This document shows positions 43,427 through 54,299 of a stretch of 64,000 nt of DNA, piece by piece (the stretch's first letter is position 1; every line of letters begins with the position of its first letter). The notes beneath the pieces are model-generated. The model did not search any database. It saw nothing but the letters and a program-made list of their open reading frames with translations, and was not told the DNA's origin. The stretch covers positions 6,691,901-6,755,900 of the forward strand of contig JASSKH010000010.1 in NCBI GenBank assembly GCA_031763025.1, given 5' to 3'. The translations under genes and the position numbers were made by a program. Origin of the DNA: Macrocystis pyrifera. Its lineage: Eukaryota > Sar > Phaeophyceae > Laminariales > Laminariaceae.

Positions 43427-43900
43427 AGACATCGATCGACAAAACCAACGACGCCGTCATGAAATCTGAACGGAATGCGCTGGTTAAGGTCTCCGACCCA
43501 GCCTAGTGTCACAGTGCTTACACCTCGGTCGGTGATATGTGGCGTGGGCTGACCAGGCGTCTGATAAAAAAACATTTTGGCACTGGTCTGTACAAGGCAG
43601 ACGACAAAAAAATCTCTACCCCTCTCCGATGGCAAAAAATAGACCATTTTTCAGGTTTGACATCGATCGACAACCCAACGATTATGTCACGAACTCTAAA
43701 TGAAGCGCGCTGGTTAGAGGCTCCTACCCACACTAGTATCACGGTTCTCACACCTCGGTCGGTGATATGTGGCGTTGGTGGGCCAGGCGTCTACTAAAAA
43801 CATATTTGGCAGCTGGTGTGTAGAAAACAGACGACAAAAACTCTCGATTCCTCTCCGTTGGCACGAAACAGAACTTTTTGAAAGCTCTGACGAAGCGCAT
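43427..43900. repeat. ~234-bp tandem duplication
   Basis: Two diverged copies containing acatcgatcgacaa, cacctcggtcggtgatatgt and gacgacaaaaa. The ORFs here follow the repeat and show no motif. Confidence 0.75.
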
Positions 43901-44220
43901 AGGACGCCGCGACCAACCTCTCGCTCCCGAGATGACGGATTCCAATTATACCTCCCAGGCCATAATTTACACTCATTGGTCTCGCCCGGTACCAAGCTCG
44001 TTGACCGTGGGTGGATTACATATCGAGATCGAAGGTCAATCGTCGCGTGACTGCGAGTGTGCGAGCTGCAGCTGTGCCTTTCTTCTTCTAGTTTGTGTAC
44101 GGCGTGATTTCACGTGGTTCCCGTGGTTCCCGTTAATACAGCGATTTTATTGGAAGATGGCTCCCGTCGTTCGCGTTATTTCAAACATTTGATTGGAAGA
44201 TAGCTGGCGTCAACTGCCCC
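43901..44220. other. No gene seen
   Basis: Short stretch leading to the right terminal array. A direct repeat of cgtggttccc and ttggaagat is the only pattern. Confidence 0.4.
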
Positions 44221-45181
44221 GTGTTATTTTAGACTTGCCGTTATCCATCTATAACACATTACGTTATCCATCTATAACGTAATCTGCACACTCGCACGTA
44301 CGAGTTAACACGGCAGTAACATACTGTTGACTCTAGATTGGGGGTGTACGTTATCTACTAACTTGTGTCACTACTTATATGGCATACTATTACGGGGGTC
44401 CATAGTTAACGGGACCAAATTTTGTTACTAAAAATAGGCAAATATATAGGTTTTTATGTACACCATAGGTCCTGTTATCTATGGACCCCCGTAATAGTTA
44501 ACAACATTAACATAATGCTATTAATAGTGTTTTTATCGATCATACGTTATCCGTATGTTATGTTGTTATGGTAGCAAGACTTCCGTAATACCCTCACATA
44601 ACGTCGCTCGAAACGGACTGCTGCTGCGGCTGATACAGTAACTTAATGTTAACGTATTGACCATACACGTCATCCCTCTAACGTGTGTTACTATAGCCCC
44701 TAGCAATTTCACTAACACACTAAAATAGTGTTATGCACGCGTTTATATGGCCGTGTACGTTATCCGTCGAAAGGGTGTTACGGTAGCACGAAGAATCCCG
44801 ATGACACACTAACATATCGTTAATCGCTACAGGCTGATGCCGCTGACACGGTAACATAATGTTAACGTTTAAGTGACCATGTACGTTATCCCTTTAACGT
44901 GTGTTACGATAGCCACCAGGAATTCCGCTAACACGCTAACATAGTGTTACTCGCTATGGGCTGCATACCCTAACACCGTAACACATATACTGCGGTCAGT
45001 ACGAGATCAAGGTAACACTCTAACATAATGTTACGCGATCGCCCGCCAATATCATAACACACTAACACTATGTTATCACAAAATCAAGAAAGCAGTTCAC
45101 GTAGTAACGTAATGTTACGTGTTTTTTTCGCTGACGCCTAACATTAACATAAAACGTTAAGTGTTACGTTATCCGAGGTGT
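44221..45181. repeat. Right terminal palindrome array of the 36 kb element
   Basis: About 950 bp of TAAC...GTTA palindromes, for example taacatagtgtta at 44,937-44,949 and taacataatgtta at 45,021-45,033, ending in the right TIR (to 45,181). A MITE is inserted at 44,387-44,497. Spacer sequences between motifs are not repeated. Confidence 0.85.
44387..44497. mobile_element. MITE, second 111-bp copy
   Basis: About 95% identical to 29,915-30,025, with ctattacgggggtccatagt at the left and its complement at the right. TA lies on the left and TT on the right. It is inserted inside the terminal array. Confidence 0.85.
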
Positions 45182-45359
45182 GTACTGCTTCGGAATTCCG
45201 CGAAGCCCTGGGGCAGGCGAAATGGAAGGGAGTCTTTTTGCGCTTGATGATGATGTCTCCGTCTTTGATGGTGGAGTCCGTCAGGCGGCAGTTGTAGCAC
45301 TTGCCACGGACCTAGTCGAAGTAAACATAGAGGGTGCGCGGGGCGGGAGTGGCGTGCAG
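45182..45359 (-). pseudogene. Gene relic P, unit 1 copy, 5' part
   Basis: Completes the relic that stops at 8,969: it starts with the right copy of GTACTGCTTC and carries the KCYNC ... HFAC segment. The relic is then cut at 45,359 by copia copy 2, which left TGCAG on both sides. It is about 97% like 5,820-5,995. Confidence 0.6.
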
Positions 45360-45949
45360 TGTTCGTAGAGTCCAAGCCTGGATGCCCTGACCACCACGTG
45401 GTCTGATGAGTTTCTTTATAGTCGTTGTATTAGAGGACAGATGAGGGGAGAAAGAGCGGAGCCTAGCTCGTAGCTCGGAGCAGAGAACGGAGCAGAGAAC
45501 GGAGCAGAGAACGGAGTGCTCAAGCCCTCCTCGTGAACACACGGCATAATTCATAATAACGCCTGCGAAGATATACGCAACCCTCTACAACTTGTAACCG
45601 TCGCTGCTGGAACGATCCAAACGAACACCCTCCCTGGCTCTTCACAGCAGTGACGAGAGCGAAAAGACATTCATGACTTGCTAGGACCTAAGAACAGCCA
45701 ACGACAGTCCCGCAGGAGGAAACCCGGCCACCGGGTCAAAACCCCCTGTATAAACACATATACTCCAAACCATTGCAATTGAAACAACGGCCGCATTCCA
45801 GACGATGACCATGGCCAGAAAATAAAATGCCAAGCGGTGCCCTACTCCCCCATGCCCCTCAAAGTAGCGCAGGGTTGGCGACCTGACAAATTATTCCTCG
45901 CATCGCATCACTCAAACATGGTACTCATCGAATAATGCTCATACCCCCC

Positions 45950-47620
45950 TCACTCACCCTCCAAAGGCAGATTCAACAAGAACCTACGATGAGACTTAAA
46001 AGGGGTCGCAGCAAGGGATTTCGTCAAAATATCCGCGTGCTGCTCTTCCGAAGCTACGAACTGAATGTCGATCTTCTTAGCACGAAGTAGCTCTCTGACA
46101 AAATGAAAACGCACGTCGATATGCTTACTCCGAGCAGAACTAAGAGGGTTTTCAGCCAACGCTATGGCCCCCTGGTTATCCTCGAAAACCCGGACACATG
46201 ATCCGCTTAGCTCTGGACAGATAAACGACAACACCGCGCCCGTAAACAAAGCTTCCTTCACCCCTTCACCCAGGGCGACATACTCTGCTTCTGCTGTCGA
46301 CAACGTAACACACCTCTGCGTACTACTTGCCCAACTGACGGCCGCACCCCCTAGGGTAATTACCATCCCCGATACCGAGCGCCTATCGTTCGACCTATCC
46401 GCATAATCAGCATCACTATACGCAGTCAAATCCAAACCCGAGCCCCGTACAAAAGTCAATCCCATAAACCTGGTCCCGTGGAGGTAAGCCATAATCTTCA
46501 AAAGTGCCTTCCAGCGCCTCTCCGTTGGGTTGTGGGAGTGGCGCGCCACAGCACGCACAGCGTTCGAGATGTCCGGCCTCGTCATGGTCGACAGCCACAT
46601 CAAGCTGCCCACAGCCTCCCTGTACGGCCAGTCTCCTCCAAGTTCGCCCTCCTCTCTTGGACCTAGTTCCACACCGGGGGTCGCGGGGATATCAGAGGAT
46701 GAGTTAACACCAAAACGATTCAGCATGCTCTCAATGAACGCCTTCTGCGTAATCTCCAATGTCCCCAGTTCCCAGTCGCGTTTGAAAGCACAACCAGTAT
46801 ACCAAGTCAGTTCGCCAAGGTTATTCGTGGGAAATTTCATAGCTAGCGCGGCATGGAAATCTCTACATGTCTCATCCGATCCTGCGATCACGATGTCATC
46901 TACATGAACGGCCATGATCAGTTCTACCTTGCCGTCCACAACCATGCGAAACACACACGGGTCAGACCTTCCCTGCTCCATTCCGTACTCTACCACGGTC
47001 TCTACCAATAATCCGGCCCACTGCCGTCCGCTCTGCTTTAGACCATACAGTGATCTGTTGAGGTGGACGATCTTTCCGGACATGTCACCACACCCACCGG
47101 GCAGTTTCCTGTATATCTCGGCGTCGAGGTTCGCGCGAACAAAAGCTTGTGCGACGTCTAGATGAAAAATCTTTAAACCATGTTCATTTGCAACAGCCGC
47201 CAGAATTTTAACTGACGCTGACGAGGGAGTCGGTGCAAATGTTTGAAAATAATCTACATCCCGCACCTGGCTAAAACCCTTAGCCACAAGTCTGGCCTTT
47301 GTCTTTACTATCAAGCCATCCTTATCCGTCTTGTAGGTAAACACCCACTTCGCACCTACAGGTTTCCGCCCTTTTGGCGGTGTCGCGGCTTCGTACGTAC
47401 CGGTCGTTTTGTGACCGTCCAACTCAATTTTCATGGCCTCGTGCCACGCCGCTTTGTATTGAGAACGCTCTACATCTGCTACGGACTGTGGGGGCGGTTC
47501 TAGGTCTTCCGGGAAACCACTCGGCATGCACACGCTCAACTCCCCTTTGTTCTCCACAGCAGGTCCTCCGGCCATCAAAGCCACTGCGTCCTCCGTCGTC
47601 CAGGGCGTACGATCCAGCAT
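45950..47620 (-). CDS. pol: copia RT-RNase H, intact ORF
   Basis: 556 codons from an ATG at 47,620. RT lies at about residues 87-310: GAKWVFTYKTDKDG, FHLDVAQAFV (Asp155) and AVHVDDIVI (Asp241/242). RNase H follows from about 395: AYSDADYAD, STAEAEYVAL and EDNQGAIAL (Asp481), with HADILTKSL near the end. Stop at 45,950. It is the only unbroken RT in the window. The start is created by a deletion that joins the integrase-RT linker (DLDAF) directly to the RT lead, so this is a truncated pol rather than the native protein. It lacks its own integrase and protease, and whether it is expressed is unknown. Confidence 0.92.
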   Translation of the reverse strand: MLDRTPWTTEDAVALMAGGPAVENKGELSVCMPSGFPEDLEPPPQSVADVERSQYKAAWHEAMKIELDGHKTTGTYEAATPPKGRKPVGAKWVFTYKTDKDGLIVKTKARLVAKGFSQVRDVDYFQTFAPTPSSASVKILAAVANEHGLKIFHLDVAQAFVRANLDAEIYRKLPGGCGDMSGKIVHLNRSLYGLKQSGRQWAGLLVETVVEYGMEQGRSDPCVFRMVVDGKVELIMAVHVDDIVIAGSDETCRDFHAALAMKFPTNNLGELTWYTGCAFKRDWELGTLEITQKAFIESMLNRFGVNSSSDIPATPGVELGPREEGELGGDWPYREAVGSLMWLSTMTRPDISNAVRAVARHSHNPTERRWKALLKIMAYLHGTRFMGLTFVRGSGLDLTAYSDADYADRSNDRRSVSGMVITLGGAAVSWASSTQRCVTLSTAEAEYVALGEGVKEALFTGAVLSFICPELSGSCVRVFEDNQGAIALAENPLSSARSKHIDVRFHFVRELLRAKKIDIQFVASEEQHADILTKSLAATPFKSHRRFLLNLPLEGE

Positions 47621-48651
47621 GAACGCGTCCAGGTCAAAACCTCACGTCAAGTCGAGGTCGTTCAAGTGAGCCAGACCGTTGTCCAGCTCATCCACTACCC
47701 CCCCACCACCTCGATCCAACGTGCTCACGTCGTCTGCCTCTGACCCCCCCTTTTCCGTAGACAGGGAGTCATTCGCCTGGGCAGGTACAGGTGGTGCAGG
47801 CGACACGCGTTGCCAGGTGACATTGCGCGCTATTAGCACAGTGCGGTTCTTTGTCAGCACTCGTACTGAATCTCCGGGGTAGTTTGTTGCAGGGCCGACA
47901 GTCCCCAATACAATGGAGTAGCAGAGCGCGCGCTAGGTTTGATAGAGACGGCCGCAATGGCGGGCCGAATCCAGGCTCAAGTGCTTTTTCCTGGCGCGAA
48001 ACTCCCGGCCACGCCGTCGTTGTGGGCGGAAGCGTCCCACTGGGCGTGTGACGCCTTGAACTGCACAGCAACAACAGCTAACCCGCAGAGCAAGTCGCCA
48101 CATGAGATGTGGCATGGTAGCCCCCCCCCGGTAGTACTACTGCCTTTCCAGCGTCTCTTGTCCAGGGTTTGAACTCAGATTTTAGCCCACTAAACGAGGA
48201 CAATCCCTTGCTGCTCCGCATTTCCGCGGCAAGATCCTCAATCCTGCCCATCTCCTCGAGCGGGTTGCTCTCCGGCGCCATCTTAAAACTGTTAAGGCGT
48301 CGGGAGAGGTCTGATTTGGCCCCCTTCGTCCACCTTTTTCTTTGCCATTTCCTCCACCTTTCCGGCGATCGCTCGGGTGGATCCGTCAGCGATTCGGAGA
48401 GTCAAGTTGCCTTCTCTATAATTGATCATGCAGTCAGCGGAGGGCGTCATGTGAGTAGACGCACCACTATCACATATCCAAGCCTCGTCTCCTACCTGCC
48501 AATCAGACTCCCCTTCCCCCGAACCATCGCCAGTTCGATCTCGCGTCGCAGCGTTTCAACGTCACTTGGAGAGTCGCGCTCTTCTTGAGCCGATCCCTTC
48601 GAGGGCATCGTGGGCTTCTGGTACCAGACCTCAAACGTTCAAGAGCACTAG
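47621..48651 (-). pseudogene. Scrambled gag/protease/integrase remains of copia copy 2
   Basis: From the RT side: linker and integrase tail (minus, to about 47,896), then an integrase piece in the opposite orientation (47,897-48,150, plus strand, matching 12,289-12,540). Next come a gag core scrap, a 22-bp integrase scrap (gaggacaatcccttgctgct), a gag scrap, a glycine-region scrap, a protease scrap and the gag start. Each junction is at or near a short shared string. No ORF is functional. Confidence 0.85.
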
Positions 48652-48848
48652 TGTATTCGTAGAGTCCAAGCCTGGATGCGGAGAAAGCGCGGAGCCTAGC
48701 TCGTAGCTCGGAGCAGAGAACGGAGCAGAGAACGGAGTGCTCAAACTCTCCTTGTGAACACACGGCATAATTCATAATAACGCCTGCGAAGATATACGCA
48801 ACCCTCTACAACTTGTAACCGTCGCTGCTGGAACGATCCAAACGAACA

Positions 48849-48959
48849 TGCAGGGAATGGCGGGGGAGGGGGAAGCGGGGGGGGGGGGGGCAGAGTTCAT
48901 TATTTGTACTACTCTACAGCGGCACAACAGCAGTAGTACGTAATCGCTTGCTATACGAC

Positions 48960-48990
<31 letters not shown>

Positions 48991-49258
48991 GTACGTAATT
49001 TCATTGACGATACAGAAATATGTACACACACAAATCACGTCCAGCATGATGTACGGCAACAACGCAGCAGCACCACAAATAAAATCATTGACGATACAGA
49101 AATATTTACACACGCACAAGTTTAAGTGTAATAGACACACAAATCATGTCCAGCATGATGTACGGCAACAACGCAGCAGCGCCACAAAACGACCAGGAAA
49201 CACAATTATCCGACTACATACAAACATTCAGTGAATATTGCGGCAGCACTAAAAGCGG

Positions 49259-49289
<31 letters not shown>

Positions 49290-49535
49290 GCAACGGATCG
49301 CCACAGCGTTGGCAGCAGCAGCATAGCATGAAAAGAAGAGAGAAAAAAAGTATGTACCCCGAGGCCGTCCGAAAAGTATTTTTGGTACGTCACTATAGAC
49401 CCACCTCCGCATGCTGTACGGCAACAACGCAGCAGCAGCATAGCAACAATACGAAATACGAGAAAAAGTGGTACGTACGCAAAATGCAGGAGCAAAACGA
49501 CCAAAAATATTTTTTTTACGTATAAACCAAAACGT
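48849..49535. repeat. CAG-rich higher-order repeat, unit 2, first part
   Basis: Resumes the host unit after copia copy 2 with the same G-run and GCA-rich blocks as 5,991-6,575. Interrupted at about 49,535. Confidence 0.75.
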
Positions 49536-51316
49536 AACTACCATGCGCGTGAGTATGTCAACCGGACCAGATCCACAAGAACATCAAGGGTATCAAGTGT
49601 GGTGGAGATGGCCACCCAGGAAAGCCATCTTCCCCCCGGGTAGTGTACTAAATGTCCCTGGCATTTGTATTAATAGTACCTGTTAATTTGGTTGATATTA
49701 TATATACGATCGATCCATCCATTTCTTGCCCACCTGTACAAGGAGTCTGCGTGTCCGACCAAATTCAGCATTAACCCAACTCCTGTTGGAGACAGACGTG
49801 ATGCATTATTATTAACAATGGTGTATATATAAATGACTTGGTCTGTCTAGTCGATAGATATCCAAGCCACGAAGGCCTCCTGTATATCATGCCGGCCGTC
49901 TCTATATCTCCTTTGAGCGCAGAACTGCCGGTCATCCACCAGGGTCGATCCGGACCGGACGCGTTAGACATCCCAGGTACGAACGATACCTGCTCGACAC
50001 ATCCTGCCCCCCACTACCATGCACGCAAGGCGACTATATATCTCTTGGTGTGCAGAGTACTTGAACCGCAACGACAATAAACAATGTTTTATATATTTAC
50101 CGGGTACGTACCACACGTGTACACGAATTTATCAAATTGCATTGCGGACTTTTTATACCCACGTTTAACGTGAGGGCATTCGGCGGTCGTGGTGCAGCGA
50201 GCAAGACCAGCTCGTGTGTTGCTTGTCGTCACCTGGCGCGTGGTTGCATTTCACATGAAACTGTCCCTCTACTCGCGGGCGTCCAGCAAACGCATTAATT
50301 ACTTGCGCTCGTGCTGATTCTTCACCCGAGAGAGAAACAAGCTCTGTGGTCGCGAAGACGCGTCGTGTGACCACACTCACCCACCGACCATTACTACCAT
50401 TGACATGTCACCGAGGAATGATACGAGTACAGCATACCCCGCGTCGTCGTACAATAGTTCGTGCGTTATATCAATCATGTATGTGCACTTACACTCATTG
50501 GTTCGCTCATGCAGTCAGTATCTTCCCGATACCATATGATACCAACGTGAGTTAGTTCGCCGGCGGATTGGTCACGTAAAAACTTGCTCCCATACTATCC
50601 AGTATATAACTTGGGTTGGTTGTGTCTCGCGACTCGGTTTCCGTTGTATCATACCCAGTGCGCCTTCCCACGGGGTGTCTGTTACCTACCAGACGGCGTG
50701 AAATGCTACGAACATTGCCATGTGTAATCCGTGACAATTGACACCATGTAAAGACACTCTCACCGATTGATGCGGTGAATAGTCGTCCCGACCTTTTCCA
50801 AGGAGCGGGGTGCCCCCCGGAATTACCACATGCGTAATCCACGGCAATTGATACCGTGTAAGGACACTCTTACCGATTGATGCGTTGAAGAACAGAAATC
50901 ACAGCGGAGAAGGACGGCCCAGGAACTAGAAACTACGGAAATTCTGGTAGATTGACCTTCAATTTTTCAGGAAGGTTTTGCTCTTTATCACGTAGTTCAC
51001 TGGTCAGCTGAGGTCGCGCGCTTCCCGTTTGAGATTGCTGTGCGAGAATGATTTCGTGTGCGAGTTCTCTTCTTGTTCACCAGGTATCTAAATATTGGAC
51101 TTATCAGTTACATCGCATTTTTCGACGTCCGCTTAAACTGCTCAAGCTTAGTTTCGTTTCGGCTAGTCCCTGACCTCAGGGATACACGTAAAGTATGCGT
51201 TGGTTTTCGCTCATCAATCATAGAATATTTCAACCTCTAAATTCGCAATTCGCCCGTTCACAACAAAACACGGATTGTTTCTCGATCTGTTCCAGAGTCT
51301 CCTCACAAGCCTTCCC
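49536..51316. mobile_element. Unidentified 1.8 kb insert in unit 2
   Basis: Absent from the equivalent place in unit 1 (about 6,577), where the two flanks are joined. No long ORF, no obvious terminal repeats and no clear target duplication. About 50,265-50,360 matches 35,640-35,725, which indicates a dispersed repeat family. A repeated pair (ccgtgtaaggacactct-type blocks near 50,740 and 50,850) is also present. Class unknown. Confidence 0.5.
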
Positions 51317-52260
51317 ATTTGGGTACAAAAATGGCCAACAAAAACAATAATCCGCGTTGGCAGCAGCAGCATAGCAACGATATGAAAATAAGGAAGAAAA
51401 AAAGTATGTACCCTGGTATGCCGCAATCGCAAAACCTACGGAATTTCATTGACGATACCGAAATATGTACACACACAAGTGCAGCATGATGTACGGCAAC
51501 AACGCAGCAGCACTACAGCAGCAGCATAGCAACGATATATATGAAAATAACCAAGCCAAAAACGAGAAATTGCAGTACGTACGCAAAATGCAGGAGCAAA
51601 ACGACAAAAATATTTTTGCACGTATCAAAAGGAACCATTTGGGTACAAAAACGACCAAGAAAAACAGTAATCCGAGTACATACGAACATTCAGTGGATAT
51701 TGCGGCAGCATTAGCAGCAGCAGAAGCTGCAACGAATCGCCGCGGCGTTGGCAGCAGCAGCAGCAGCAGCAGCATAGCAACGATATGAAAATATGGAAGA
51801 AAAAAAGCACGTACCCTGGTATGCCGCCATCGCAAAACCTACGGAATTGACGATCCGAAAATATGTACGCTTTTAGCATAGTGCACGGCAACAACGCAGC
51901 AGCACTACATACAGCAGCAGCAAGTGCACAGGAGCAGCAGGTGCACAGCACGGCAACAACGCAGCAGCACTACAGCAGCAGCGAGTGCACAGGAGAAGCA
52001 GGTGCACAGCAGCAGCAGCACTCATGGTGTGGCGCTGACAGCAGCGGCAGCAGCAGCGGCAGCCGAAAACGAGCAAAATGAGTACGTGGGGTCACCAAAA
52101 CATGTACACACAGAAATCGTGTGCATGCACCGAAAATGCACCACAGTAGCAGCAGCAGCACTCACGTCGTTCGGTGCAGCGGTGACGGCGACAGCTGAAT
52201 CCTCCGTTCCTTCGTTCACGTCCCGCAAACAGTTGTGCATATGCGCGTTCGGGTGCACTG
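51317..52260. repeat. CAG-rich higher-order repeat, unit 2, second part
   Basis: Continues unit 2 colinearly with 6,593-7,560, including the GCA-rich blocks and the cgttcggtgcagcggtgac stretch. One ~35-bp block is shorter than in unit 1. Confidence 0.75.
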
Positions 52261-52429
52261 TAGAAGGAGCCGACGCAACGCACGAAGGGGAAGAACGAGC
52301 ATGGATGAGTAAAAAAAAAAACAATAAACGCTTTGACGTAGGTTTGTATGCAAAAAGGCAATTGAAAACCCCCAAAAAACGTACTGGCAACACACAGCAT
52401 GCACAATAGACATAAGACACTCACCACTG

Positions 52430-52800
52430 TCGGCAGTCTCGAGGGAGTACGAGACAGTCCCTTCCTTGATGGGGGCGAGCACAGAACTCGCAGTCGGTTG
52501 CCCTGTCAGGATGATCCCGCCACCAGCGCACGTGAGATCCTTGCAGGTGGCGAAGGCCACGTTTTTGCCACCAGGCGCGGAGTTCTTGACCAAGTGCTGG
52601 TCCGTGCACTGGTCGCAAACAACAGCCGGCACCAGGTCGGTCTTTGTCGTTGCCGCTCTATTGCCAGAGGGCGAGGACCACGCGCCTCTCGACGAGGGGG
52701 AGGTGAGCTTAGGGGGCGTGGAAAAGGGAGAGGCGGGGGGTGCAGCACCATCAGGTTCGCCACCGACAGCAGCAGCTTGGCCGCCGACAGCTGCACCTAT
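52430..52800 (-). pseudogene. Cys-pair exon relic E, unit 2 copy (best open frame)
   Basis: Here one frame runs without a stop from the Gly/Ala lead (AAVGGQAAAVGGEPDG) through SPSSRGAWSSPSG, VVCDQC, FATCKDLTC and IKEGTVSYSLETADSG to the GTGAGT donor-like site. Compensating indels replace the DCEFC pair of unit 0 with PTASSVLAP. About 125 codons. Upstream an in-frame stop lies close to the lead, so it would need a splice acceptor (ggtgcag is a candidate) or another start. It may be an exon of a host gene. Function unknown. Confidence 0.45.
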
Positions 52801-52986
52801 CTATGCCGTTCGTCGAAGGCGAGACGCCTCTTTTAGGCGCCGTGCGAAGAGTTGTTTATTGGTTGGCAGTTTGCGGAAGAAGAAAGAAGAAAGGTTGTTT
52901 GGCTGTTCGGCTGTTTCAAAGAAGGGAGAAAGGTTGTTTGGCTGTTCGGCTGTTTCAAAGAAGAAGGGCTGTTTGCGAAGAGCGGT
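52801..52986. repeat. Host tandem-unit spacer J, unit 2 (left of copia copy 3)
   Basis: Carries ggttgtttggctgttcggc repeats like 8,170-8,290. Cut by copia copy 3; the spacer resumes at 59,088. Confidence 0.55.
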
Positions 52987-53576
52987 TGTTCGTAGAGTCC
53001 AAGCCTGGATGCCCTGACCACCACGTGGTCTGATGAGTTGCTTTATAATCGTTGTATTAGAGGACAGAGGAGGGGAGAGAGAGCGGAGCCTAGCTCGCAG
53101 CTCGGAGCAGAGAACGGAGCAGAGAACGGAGCAGAGAACGGAGTGCTCAAACTCTCCTCGTGAACACACGGCATAATTCATAATAACGCCTGCGAAGATA
53201 TACGCAACCCTCTACAACTTGTAACCGTCGCTGCTGGAACGACCCAAACGAACACCCTCCCTGGCTCTTCAACACAGCAGTGACGAGAGCGAAAAGACAT
53301 TCAAGACTTGCTAGGACCTAAGAACAGCCAACGACAGTCCCGCAGGAGGAAACCCGGCCACCGGGTCAAAACCCCCTGTATAACACATATACTCCAAACC
53401 ATTGCAATTGAAACAACGGCCGCATTCCAGACGATGACCATGGCCAGAAAATAAAATGCCAAGCGGTGCCCTACTCCCCCATGCCCCTCAAAGTAGCGCA
53501 GGGTTGGCGACCTGACAAATTATTCCCCGCATCGCATCACTCAAACATGGTACTCATCGAATAATGCTCATACCCC

Positions 53577-54299
53577 TCACTCACCCTCCAAAGGCAGATT
53601 CAACAAGAACCTACGATGAGACTTAAAAGGGGTCGCAGCAAGGGATTTCGTCAAAATATCCGCGTGCTGCTCTTCCGAAGCTACGAACTGAATGTCGATC
53701 TTCTTAGCACGAAGTAGCTCTCTGGCAAAATGAAAACGCACGTCGATATGCTTACTCCGAGCAGAACTAAAAGGGTTTTCAGCCAACGCTATGGCCCCCT
53801 GGTTATCCTCGAAAACCCGGACACATGATCCGCTTAGCTCTGGACAGATAAACGACAACACCGCGCCCGTAAACAAAGCTTCCTTCACCCCTTCACCCAG
53901 GGCGACATACTCTGCTTCTGCCGTCGACAACGTAACACACCTCTGCGTACTACTTGCCCAACTGACGGCCGCACCCCCTAGGGTAATTACCGTCCCCGAT
54001 ACCGAGCGCCTATCGTTCGACCTATCCGCATAATCAGCATCACTATACGCAGTCAAATCCAAACCCGAGCCCCGTACAAAAGTCAATCCCATAAACCTGG
54101 TCCCGTGGAGGTAAGCCATAATCTTCAAAACTGCCTTCCAGCACCTCTCCGTTGGGTTGTGGGAGTGGCGCGCCACAGCACGCACAGCGTTCGAGATGTC
54201 CGGCCTCGCCATGGTCGACAGCCACATCAAGCTGCCCACAGCCTCCCTGTACGGCCAGTCTCCTCCAAGTTCGCTCTCCTCTCTTGGACCTAGTTCCAC
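53577..54299 (-). pseudogene. rnh: copia copy 3 RNase H
   Basis: 240 codons nearly identical to 14,283-15,005 (TAYSDADYAD, STAEAEYVAL, EDNQGAIALAE). Separated from RT by a missing base at about 54,300, in the same C-run as the break in copy 1. Confidence 0.9.

Larger units (their letters stand above)
8970..45181. mobile_element. 36.2 kb TIR element with palindrome-array ends and 10-bp target duplication
   Basis: The left end starts ACACCTCGAATAACGTAAC; the right end is its reverse complement, with one difference in about 21 bases. GTACTGCTTC lies immediately outside both ends (8,960-8,969 and 45,182-45,191) and occurs once in the uninterrupted relic P at 5,440-5,990. Both ends carry arrays of TAACAnnnTGTTA-type palindromes. 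A 9-11-bp duplication with TIRs is characteristic of Mutator-like elements, but no transposase is seen. The interior is mostly nested insertions: copia copy 1, a gypsy element, an LTR element, a foldback element and MITEs. Subtracting them leaves about 5.4 kb of core. It may be a non-autonomous element inflated by nesting, or a large cargo element. The boundaries are well supported; the class is inferred. Confidence 0.8.
45360..48848 (-). mobile_element. Ty1/copia copy 2, internally rearranged, 3.5 kb
   Basis: Minus orientation. LTRs 45,360-45,627 and 48,652-48,848 (the latter shortened by about 70 bp), with target duplication TGCAG at 45,355-45,359 and 48,849-48,853. It keeps an intact RT/RNase H ORF. 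The 5' half (47,642-48,650) is a mosaic of gag, protease and integrase scraps, one of which is inverted. It is non-autonomous. Confidence 0.92.

Noticed and set aside
43520..43530. cacctcggtcgg near 43,523 and 43,752 as another TIR of the 36 kb element
   Set aside because: Similarity covers only about 8 bases and is not followed by the ataacgtaac part; it belongs to the 234-bp tandem repeat.
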